Assembly (NCBI GenBank): GCA_934408835.1
Contig: CAKRVU010000106.1
Coordinates: 1-5,211 of the forward strand
Source of the DNA: an uncultured Oscillospiraceae bacterium
GTDB taxonomy: Bacteria; Bacillota; Clostridia; Oscillospirales; Ruminococcaceae
Direction: 5' to 3'
Length of the DNA: 5,211 nucleotides
Both the position numbers and the translations under genes were made by a program. How positions within the stretch are numbered: position 1 is the first letter of the stretch; each line of letters begins with the position of its first letter. Shown one piece after another: positions 1-4,913 of the stretch. The notes under the pieces are model-generated. The model saw only the letters and a program-made list of their open reading frames with translations. It ran no database searches and had not been told where the DNA came from.

Positions 1-2
1 AG

Positions 3-749
3 ATTGCACTTCGCTGCGAAAATCCGAAATGCCCTGCAACACGGCTGCAAAATCTACGGCATTTTGCTTCAAGAGAAGCAATGGATATTGATGGTCTGGG
101 AACAGCCAACATCAAAATCCTGATTCAGGCGGGCTTGCTCACATCTGCCGCAGATCTTTACCGTTTAACTGTCGACGATCTGATCCCTTTGGAGCGCTTT
201 GCCAAAAAATCATCAGAGAATCTGATTCGCGCTATCGCAAACTCGAAAAACAACGAGCTTTTCCGCCTCCTCACCGGGCTATCTATTCCCAATGTTGGTC
301 AAAGCGTCGCGAAACTTTTAGAAGCACATTATACCGATTTAGATGAGTTGATGAACGCCTCTTCAGAAGAACTTGCAAAAATTCACGGAATCGGAGCGGG
401 AATGGGCGAAAAAATCAGCCGTTATTTTTCCCTGCCCGGAAGCAAAGCGCTGATCGAACAACTCAAACGCGCAGGCGTGAATACTGAATCCCATTCCGCT
501 TCGAATCAAACAACCACCCTGTCGGGAAACAGTTTTGTTCTAACCGGCACCCTCCCCCATTTTTCCAGAGATGAAATGAAGAAGAAAATCGAGGACGCAG
601 GCGGCAAGGTAACAACGTCAGTATCTTCTAAAACCAACTATCTAGTAGCCGGCGAACACCCTGGAAGCAAAAAAGAGAAAGCGGAAGAAAAGGGCATCCC
701 AATCCTGACAGAGAAGGAAATTTTGGTAATGATAGAAGGAGAAACATAA
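3..749 (+). CDS. ligA: NAD-dependent DNA ligase LigA, C-terminal part (5' end outside window)
   Basis: This is the last 248 codons of a DNA ligase that seals nicks during replication and repair using NAD+. The open frame runs in from the window edge, so the adenylation and OB domains and the first two zinc Cys are upstream. Visible residues 1-26 are the end of the Cys4 zinc finger: C5 and C10 in RCENPKCPA, followed by HFASREAMDIDGLG, which is the LigA hallmark joining the finger to the helix-hairpin-helix region. HhH motifs follow at about 27-145, including IPNVG and IHGIGAGMGEKI. A BRCT domain fills about 175-248 (FVLTGTL, GGKVTTSVSSKTNYLVAGE). A Met codon at position 81 lies inside the conserved motif and is not a real start. 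The stop TAA shares a base with the gatC ATG (TAATG), which suggests translational coupling. Identification is secure from motifs and domain order. Confidence 0.96.
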   Translation: MALRCENPKCPATRLQNLRHFASREAMDIDGLGTANIKILIQAGLLTSAADLYRLTVDDLIPLERFAKKSSENLIRAIANSKNNELFRLLTGLSIPNVGQSVAKLLEAHYTDLDELMNASSEELAKIHGIGAGMGEKISRYFSLPGSKALIEQLKRAGVNTESHSASNQTTTLSGNSFVLTGTLPHFSRDEMKKKIEDAGGKVTTSVSSKTNYLVAGEHPGSKKEKAEEKGIPILTEKEILVMIEGET

Positions 750-1018
750 TGGAAATTGATATTAAAAAAATTGCAAAGCTTGCCAAACTGAAAATTGAAG
801 AAAAGGATTTGCCAAGAATTACCCAGGAAATGCTGAAAGTGATAGAAAGCGTAGAACATCTTCCCATGCTTGCAGACGAAGGCGCTCTACTAAATCCAGA
901 AAATACAATGGAGCTTCGTGAAGATGAAGCAAAACAGGTTTGTACACGAAACGAATTATTAAAAAACGCACCCCAAATACAGGCCGGCTGCATTGTCGTG
1001 CCCAAAACCGTAGAATAA
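749..1018 (+). CDS. gatC: Asp/Glu-tRNA amidotransferase subunit GatC
   Basis: This 89-residue protein is the small subunit that wraps around and stabilises GatA in the GatCAB amidotransferase, in the cytoplasm. It begins IDIKKIAKLAKLKIEE, the usual N-terminal helix of GatC. It ends with the family pattern ELLKNAPQIQAGCIVVPKTVE, matching the typical ending (NAP...G.F.VPKV.E), where the tail runs along GatA. Its length is at the short end of the normal range. The start is fixed by AAGGAG at 736-741, seven bases before the ATG, which overlaps the ligA stop by one base. gatA follows after 13 bases. Similarity in the middle of the protein is weak, as is usual for GatC, but the termini and the neighbouring gatA and gatB make the call firm. 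Confidence 0.94.
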   Translation: MEIDIKKIAKLAKLKIEEKDLPRITQEMLKVIESVEHLPMLADEGALLNPENTMELREDEAKQVCTRNELLKNAPQIQAGCIVVPKTVE

Positions 1019-1031
1019 AGGAGATGCTCAA

Positions 1032-2513
1032 ATGGAACTGATTCAGAAAAGCGTTTATGAACTTTCTGTATTACTGCAAAACAAACAAATTTCCGCGCAA
1101 GAGCTCATAAACGCATACTTTCAACAAATAGAAGCGGTTGATTCTAATATTGGCGCTTATCTAACCCTCTGTCTGGAAGACGCGATTAAACAGGCTCTGG
1201 AAATCGACCGCCGTCGGGCAAAAGGCGAAACTCTCTCCCCTTTTGCGGGAATCCCCGTAGGCATAAAAGATAACATCTGTACCCGCAACGTCAAAACAAC
1301 ATGCGCCTCAAAAATGCTCGAACATTTTATTCCTCCCTATGACGCTACCGTGATTCAAAAGATCAAAGAACACGATATGATCATTTTAGGAAAATTAAAT
1401 ATGGATGAGTTTGCCATGGGGTCTTCCACTGAAACCTCTTATTTCAAAACCACCCGCAATCCCTTGGATCTCAACCGAGTTCCCGGTGGCTCCTCCGGTG
1501 GCTCCGCGGCAGCAGTCGCTGCGCTGGAAGCACCTTTCGCACTCGGAACCGATACCGGCGGCTCCATTCGGCAACCGGCGGCTTTTTGCGGAATGGTAGG
1601 TCTCAAGCCAACCTACGGCACCGTATCCCGTTTTGGTCTCATCGCCTTTGCCTCATCGCTGGATCAGATTGGTCCTATCGCAAGGAACACAGAAGACGCC
1701 GCTCTCCTCTACTCCGTCATCAGCGGTCACGACCCACTCGACGCAACCAGTGTAAAAAGACCGCCGTTTGCTTTCGAGCATCATGCAACCGATTTAAGTC
1801 AGTTGCGCGGAAAGAAAATCGGCCTGCCACAGGAATACTTCTGTGAGGAAATTGCACCGCATATTCAACAGTCCCTTAAAGATATGGCCACTCTCTTAAC
1901 CCAATACGGCGCAGAAATCGAAGAATGTTCCCTTCCATCCTCCTCCTATACTCTTTCTGCTTATTATATTATTGCGTCTGCAGAGGCATCCTCCAATCTC
2001 GCCCGCTTCGACGGCGTTCGTTACGGTTACCGCACTCCCCATTACTCCAATCTCACCGAGCTTTATGAAAACACTCGCAGCGAAGGCTTCGGAGATGAGG
2101 TCAAACGCCGGATTTTACTCGGCACCTTCGTGCTCAGCTCAGGCTATTATGACGCTTATTATAAACGCGCCAAACTATTACAAAAGCAAATTGCCTGCGA
2201 ATTTGCCGACGCATTTTCCAAATACGACTTATTACTCACGCCTACCGTCCCCAATCCCGCATTCCCCATCGGCGCCAAAATCTCCGATCCCGTAAAAATG
2301 TATGGGAATGACATCTGTACCGTGGCAGTCAACCTAGCCGGTCTTCCCGCTATCACTCTTCCCTGCGCTGTCGATGCAGACGACATGCCGGTTAGCTTGC
2401 AACTCATCGGCAACCACTTTTCTGAACAGCTGCTTTTCGACATCGCAACATGCTGCGAAATGATTGCGCAAAATCATCAAGTAAAGGAGAACGCTCATGC
2501 AAAATCAATATGA
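1032..2513 (+). CDS. gatA: Asp/Glu-tRNA(Asn/Gln) amidotransferase subunit GatA
   Basis: GatA is the amidase subunit. It hydrolyses glutamine to release ammonia, which is channelled to GatB to amidate Glu-tRNA(Gln) or Asp-tRNA(Asn). The 493 residues match the usual length of about 485-490. The amidase-signature Ser-cisSer-Lys triad is complete: K79 in GIPVGIKDN, S154 in PGGSSGGSAAAVAA and S178 in GTDTGGSIRQPA. These are the same positions as in characterised bacterial GatA. Other family stretches include KLNMDEFAMGSS (121-132), VGLKPTYGTVSRFGLIAFASSLDQIGP and, near the C-terminus, NLAGLPAITLP. AAAGGAG at 1017-1023 lies eight bases before the start and overlaps the gatC stop. The last 17 bases overlap gatB. 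Catalytic residues look intact and I see no frameshift. Confidence 0.98.
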   Translation: MELIQKSVYELSVLLQNKQISAQELINAYFQQIEAVDSNIGAYLTLCLEDAIKQALEIDRRRAKGETLSPFAGIPVGIKDNICTRNVKTTCASKMLEHFIPPYDATVIQKIKEHDMIILGKLNMDEFAMGSSTETSYFKTTRNPLDLNRVPGGSSGGSAAAVAALEAPFALGTDTGGSIRQPAAFCGMVGLKPTYGTVSRFGLIAFASSLDQIGPIARNTEDAALLYSVISGHDPLDATSVKRPPFAFEHHATDLSQLRGKKIGLPQEYFCEEIAPHIQQSLKDMATLLTQYGAEIEECSLPSSSYTLSAYYIIASAEASSNLARFDGVRYGYRTPHYSNLTELYENTRSEGFGDEVKRRILLGTFVLSSGYYDAYYKRAKLLQKQIACEFADAFSKYDLLLTPTVPNPAFPIGAKISDPVKMYGNDICTVAVNLAGLPAITLPCAVDADDMPVSLQLIGNHFSEQLLFDIATCCEMIAQNHQVKENAHAKSI

Positions 2514-3936
2514 AATGGTAGTGGGGTTGGAGGTTCATGCCGAATTGTCCACCCGTTCTAAAATTTACTGTTCCTGCCATAATCAATTCGGTCTTGAAGT
2601 CAATTCCGTCTGTTGTCCTATCTGTATGGGATTCCCCGGCGCTCTCCCTACCCTCAACAAAAAGGTCGTTGAATACGCTATCAAAATGGGACACGCACTC
2701 CACTGCACCATTCACAACACCTGCAAACAAGATCGAAAAAATTATTTCTATCCCGACCTTCCAAAAGCTTACCAGATTTCACAGGCAGACATTCCCCTCT
2801 GCGAGAACGGATATCTTGACGTTCTGGTCAACGACAAAGAGGTCAAACGGATCGGAATCACTCGAATTCATATCGAGGAAGACGCAGGCAAACTCCTTCA
2901 CGACAATTCCTTTGACGGCTCTTTGGTTGACTTTAACCGTTGTGGCGTCCCCCTAATTGAAATTGTTTCCGAACCCGACTTCCGCTCAAGCGAACAAGCA
3001 AAGGCCTATCTGGAAACCATCCGCTCTTACCTTCTCTATCTTGGCATTTCCGATGCCAAAATGCAAGAAGGTTCTATTCGGTGCGACGTCAACGTTTCCG
3101 TACACAAACCGGGCGAACCTTTCGGCACACGCTGCGAAATGAAGAATGTCAACACCTTTAGTGGTGCCGTCCGGGCCATAGAATATGAATATGCACGCCA
3201 GGTTGAGCAATTAAATGCCGGCATCCCCATTGAGCAGGAAACACGGAAATGGGACGACCTCTCCGGTAAAACCATCCCCCTGCGCAGCAAGGAAAACGCC
3301 AATGATTACCGCTACTTCCCTGAACCGGATCTTAAAACAATTTTCATTCCAAAAGAAGAGGTTGACACCTTAAAAGAGCAAATCCCCGAAATGCCCAATG
3401 ACAAAACCCTACGCTATCAAAAGGAATATAACCTCTCGTTTACCGACGCGTCCCTTTTGGCGGAAGACCTCGTTCGCGCGCACTTTTTTGAACAAGTTTT
3501 AGCGTCTGATTCTCGCATCAATCCCCGCACAGTCGCCCATTGGATTTTAGGCGAAGTTTCAAAAGTGATGAATGAGACCGGAAAATCCCCTTCCGAATTG
3601 GGTCTCGAATCTAACGCCATGGCTCAGCTGCTGCTTACTATTGATACCGGTACCATCTCGAATACTGCCGGAAAAACTGTATTTTCCGCTCTCCTTGCAG
3701 GCGAGCAAAACGTTGACCGGATCATCGAGGAAAAGGGTCTCAAACAAATATCCGATTCACACGCCTTGGAGCAGATTGTAGACGAAGTCCTCGCCGCAAA
3801 CGAAAAATCCGTCTCCGATTACCGCGGTGGCAAAACCAACGCCTTAGGATATCTTGTCGGACAATGCATGAAAGCAAGCAAAGGCAAGGGCAACCCGTCT
3901 CTATTAAAGGAAACCCTGTTAAAACGATTAAACTAA
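2497..3936 (+). CDS. gatB: Asp/Glu-tRNA(Asn/Gln) amidotransferase subunit GatB
   Basis: GatB binds the mischarged tRNA, activates the Glu or Asp side chain with ATP, and transfers ammonia supplied by GatA. The 479 residues match the family. GLEVHAEL lies at 10-17. A Cys4 zinc site is formed by C25/C27 (CSC) and C40/C43 (CPIC). The GatB signature DRKNYFYPDLPKAYQISQ is at 79-96. HIEEDAGK at 125-132, DFNRCGVPLIEIVSEPD at 145-161, GSIRCDVNVS at 192-201 and YRYFPEPDL at 271-279 cover the kinase-like cradle. The region after about 330 is the helical and YqeY-like tail that contacts tRNA, ending in GYLVGQCMKASKGKGNPSLLKETLLKRL. The start sits inside the gatA 3' end with AAAGGAG at 2483-2489, seven bases upstream. 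The window does not show whether the enzyme serves Gln, Asn or both; that depends on whether GlnRS and AsnRS genes exist elsewhere. Confidence 0.98.
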   Translation: MQNQYEMVVGLEVHAELSTRSKIYCSCHNQFGLEVNSVCCPICMGFPGALPTLNKKVVEYAIKMGHALHCTIHNTCKQDRKNYFYPDLPKAYQISQADIPLCENGYLDVLVNDKEVKRIGITRIHIEEDAGKLLHDNSFDGSLVDFNRCGVPLIEIVSEPDFRSSEQAKAYLETIRSYLLYLGISDAKMQEGSIRCDVNVSVHKPGEPFGTRCEMKNVNTFSGAVRAIEYEYARQVEQLNAGIPIEQETRKWDDLSGKTIPLRSKENANDYRYFPEPDLKTIFIPKEEVDTLKEQIPEMPNDKTLRYQKEYNLSFTDASLLAEDLVRAHFFEQVLASDSRINPRTVAHWILGEVSKVMNETGKSPSELGLESNAMAQLLLTIDTGTISNTAGKTVFSALLAGEQNVDRIIEEKGLKQISDSHALEQIVDEVLAANEKSVSDYRGGKTNALGYLVGQCMKASKGKGNPSLLKETLLKRLN

Positions 3937-3941
3937 TCGCC

Positions 3942-4481
3942 ATGAATCTGAATCGAAAAACACATGATATGGTACGCGCCGCCCTGATTGCCGCTGTGTA
4001 TACCCTGCTCACCTTCTTGTTCGCACCCATCTCATTTGGAGCAGTGCAGCTGCGAATCAGCGAGGCATTGTCAATCCTTCCTCTCTTTACTCCATCAGCC
4101 ATTCCCGGTCTCACTATCGGCTGCTTCCTTTCTAACCTCATAGGCGCTTTTTCAGGCGCTTGTCCTATCTGGGAGCCCTTTTTCGGCGCTGCCGCCACCC
4201 TCTTAGCCTCCATCGCTACTTATTATATTGGAAAAATCTCCGTCCCCGCATTGGATTACCTGTTAGGTCCTTTCCCCGCGGTCTTCTTCAACGGATGGAT
4301 TATCGGCGGCGAAATCACGTTGTTTTTTTCAGACCCATCCCTGCTCTATCTAAACGTGGCTATGGTAACACTGGGCGAAGGCTGTGTTTGCTACCTTCTC
4401 GGTATCCCACTCATCATCCTGTTGCGTAAACATACGCTATTTCAAAAATCCTCTGACTTCAAAAATCCATTTGACAAATAA
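3942..4481 (+). CDS. queT: QueT-family (DUF988) membrane protein, putative queuosine-precursor transporter
   Basis: This 179-residue hydrophobic protein matches the QueT/DUF988 family, small-molecule-binding membrane subunits thought to import preQ1 or a related queuosine precursor, probably as the substrate-binding part of an ECF-type transporter. The call rests on the family stretch SFGAVQLRISEALSILPLFT (31-50), followed by AIPGLTIGC, then FFGAAATLLASIATYYIG (80-97) and the late GE-containing helix MVTLGEGC. About five or six hydrophobic segments are visible (roughly 11-30, 43-70, 80-97, 108-128, 135-160). The start is uncertain. ATG at 3942 lies five bases after the gatB stop but has no clear Shine-Dalgarno site, so coupling to gatB termination is likely. 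An in-frame ATG at 3969 is the alternative. The frame continues upstream into gatB, which I treat as chance. Substrate is inferred from the family; no preQ1 riboswitch is evident. Confidence 0.87.
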   Translation: MNLNRKTHDMVRAALIAAVYTLLTFLFAPISFGAVQLRISEALSILPLFTPSAIPGLTIGCFLSNLIGAFSGACPIWEPFFGAAATLLASIATYYIGKISVPALDYLLGPFPAVFFNGWIIGGEITLFFSDPSLLYLNVAMVTLGEGCVCYLLGIPLIILLRKHTLFQKSSDFKNPFDK

Positions 4482-4499
4482 ATCGAATTCTGTTATACT
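4471..4499 (+). promoter_or_regulatory. Strong housekeeping-sigma promoter with extended -10
   Basis: TTGACA (4471-4476) is a perfect -35 box. It is separated by 17 bases from TATACT (4494-4499), which is preceded by TG at 4491-4492 to give an extended -10 (TGTTATACT). The predicted transcription start is near 4504-4507. The -35 box lies inside the last codons of the queT-like gene (Phe-Asp-Lys-stop). Transcription therefore restarts here independently of the ligA-gat operon and drives the leader and probably the exported-protein gene. This is a sequence-match call, but the match is close to consensus. Confidence 0.85.
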
Positions 4500-4516
4500 A
4501 AGAATGGTATTTTAAA

Positions 4517-4523
4517 AAGGAGG
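4517..4523 (+). promoter_or_regulatory. Consensus Shine-Dalgarno site AAGGAGG for the leader ORF
   Basis: AAGGAGG sits eight bases before ATG 4532 and 13 before ATG 4537, so it favours the first start. It is the best evidence that something is translated in the leader. A weak pairing of 4527-4533 with 4556-4561 (GCGT..AT with ATACGC, one bulge) would place the ATG in a stem. Confidence 0.7.
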
Positions 4524-4531
4524 ACTGCGTT

Positions 4532-4792
4532 ATGAAATGGTTCCAAACAACTGCAATACGCGTTCACTCGGTTCCTATGCCGATAATACCCCATTCTAAT
4601 CTCCCCTCTATTTCTACCCCCCCTGCAAATTTAGACATATTCAGTATACATATTCGCAACACTTTGCTTCTTGTCGAAGTGAAGCTTGTCGCACGTGTAA
4701 AAATGTTCCAACAAGCCAGGCGACTCGCAGTCAATCTGTGTGTTGTCTGGCTTTTTGTGTCTTTCTTTGGGGAGGTGGAGATGATGATTTAA
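4532..4792 (+). CDS. Unidentified 86-codon leader ORF
   Basis: I do not recognise this protein. It starts MKWFQTTAIRVHSVPMP and ends CVVWLFVSFFGEVEMMI. In favour of translation are the consensus promoter 33 bases upstream of the ATG and a perfect Shine-Dalgarno site at ideal spacing. Against it, no domain is visible, composition is uneven, it spans a C7 run (4617-4623), and its last third is laid over a strong RNA hairpin (4713-4753). That suggests RNA structure, not protein, shaped the sequence. A second, overlapping ORF at 4537-4599 encodes MVPNNCNTRSLGSYADNTPF, whose start is also within reach of the same Shine-Dalgarno site. Possibilities are a regulatory leader peptide, a short orphan protein with a hydrophobic C-terminal segment (about 68-79), or a chance frame in a non-coding leader. 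Confidence 0.35.
   Translation: MKWFQTTAIRVHSVPMPIIPHSNLPSISTPPANLDIFSIHIRNTLLLVEVKLVARVKMFQQARRLAVNLCVVWLFVSFFGEVEMMI
4655..4691 (+). promoter_or_regulatory. Imperfect RNA hairpin in the leader
   Basis: An inner helix of nine pairs joins 4662-4670 to 4676-4684, with a five-base loop (TTGTC) and tandem U-G/G-U wobbles in the middle. After a small internal loop, 4655-4659 pairs with 4686-4691 around one bulged base. It has no U tract, so it is not a terminator itself. The heptamer CTTGTCG occurs twice here (4670-4676 and 4685-4691), so loop and flank share sequence. Confidence 0.4.
4713..4756 (+). terminator. Rho-independent terminator-like hairpin (possible attenuator)
   Basis: Positions 4713-4730 pair with 4736-4753 across an 18-position stem with one T-T mismatch and a five-base loop TCAAT. 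The U tract follows at 4752-4756 (CTGGCTTTTTG). Three pairs are G-U wobbles (4720/4746, 4722/4744, 4727/4739), which hold only in plus-strand RNA, so the structure belongs to the plus-strand transcript. It lies inside the 3' third of the leader ORF and about 160 bases before the exported-protein start. It therefore either ends a short transcript from the 4471 promoter or acts as a conditional terminator. The U tract is short and broken by G, so readthrough is likely. Confidence 0.65.
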
Positions 4793-4853
4793 TCGGCTTC
4801 ACCAGTGCTAGTCGTCGGCAACCCCCTTCGATTGGCGCAAAAACTTGTACGCT

Positions 4854-4872
4854 GTGTTCCCAACCGGAACAC
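4854..4872. repeat. Perfect 7-bp inverted repeat GTGTTCC-caacc-GGAACAC
   Basis: The two seven-base arms are perfect with a five-base spacer, ending 25 bases before the next gene's Shine-Dalgarno site. There is no U tract, so it is not a terminator. It could be an RNA hairpin of the leader or a binding site for a dimeric regulator. The sequence does not decide between these. Confidence 0.45.
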
Positions 4873-4897
4873 CAAACCATAATTCATTTTACATTTT

Positions 4898-4904
4898 AGG
4901 AGGT
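4898..4904 (+). promoter_or_regulatory. Shine-Dalgarno site AGGAGGT that sets the exported-protein start
   Basis: AGGAGGT ends nine bases before ATG 4914. It selects this ATG over the in-frame Met codons at 4944 and 4989, which fall within or just after the signal peptide. Confidence 0.85.
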
Positions 4905-4913
4905 CATTTCATT

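Larger units (their letters stand above)
4507..4913 (+). promoter_or_regulatory. Long structured leader (about 400 bases) before the exported-protein gene
   Basis: No known protein family fits here, and I see no tRNA, tmRNA, RNase P, SRP RNA or T-box signature. In order it holds a strong Shine-Dalgarno site and small ORF, a G-free C-rich stretch (4583-4624), an imperfect hairpin (4655-4691), a terminator-like hairpin with U tract (4713-4756), and a perfect 7-bp inverted repeat (4854-4872). A second Shine-Dalgarno site then leads into the next gene. A strong promoter, an early terminator and a downstream gene without its own clear promoter form the usual layout of attenuators and riboswitches. 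A separate small RNA of about 250 bases ending at the terminator is the main alternative. Function is inferred; I do not recognise a known RNA class. Confidence 0.5.

Noticed and set aside
628..1005. 125-codon minus-strand open frame
   Set aside because: Lies opposite the end of ligA and gatC, has no Shine-Dalgarno support, and gatC has clear family ends on the plus strand.
3900..3940. Possible preQ1 riboswitch before the queT-like gene (CCCTG and AAACTAA resemble parts of it)
   Set aside because: The region is inside the gatB coding end, and I could not form the required stem and pseudoknot.
3864..3941. Upstream extension of the queT-like gene starting in gatB
   Set aside because: The added residues are not membrane-like and overlap the conserved GatB C-terminus; family members begin near the 3942 start.
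3740..4213. 157-codon minus-strand open frame
   Set aside because: Opposite the gatB 3' end and the queT-like gene, both of which have strong family motifs; the Arg-rich translation is typical of an antisense frame.
4815..4850. Resemblance to a c-di-GMP riboswitch core (GGCAACC ... GGCGCAAA)
   Set aside because: Only short fragments match; the receptor helix and the second half of the class I consensus are missing. A covariance-model scan would settle it.
4731..4880. 49-codon minus-strand frame starting MVWCSGWEHS
   Set aside because: No ribosome site precedes its start and it runs into the terminator stem. The wobble pairs show that the stem belongs to plus-strand RNA.
4845..4883. Second promoter (TTGTAC with CATAAT) before the exported-protein gene
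   Set aside because: The spacing is 27 bases, far outside 16-18, and no better -35 box pairs with CATAAT.
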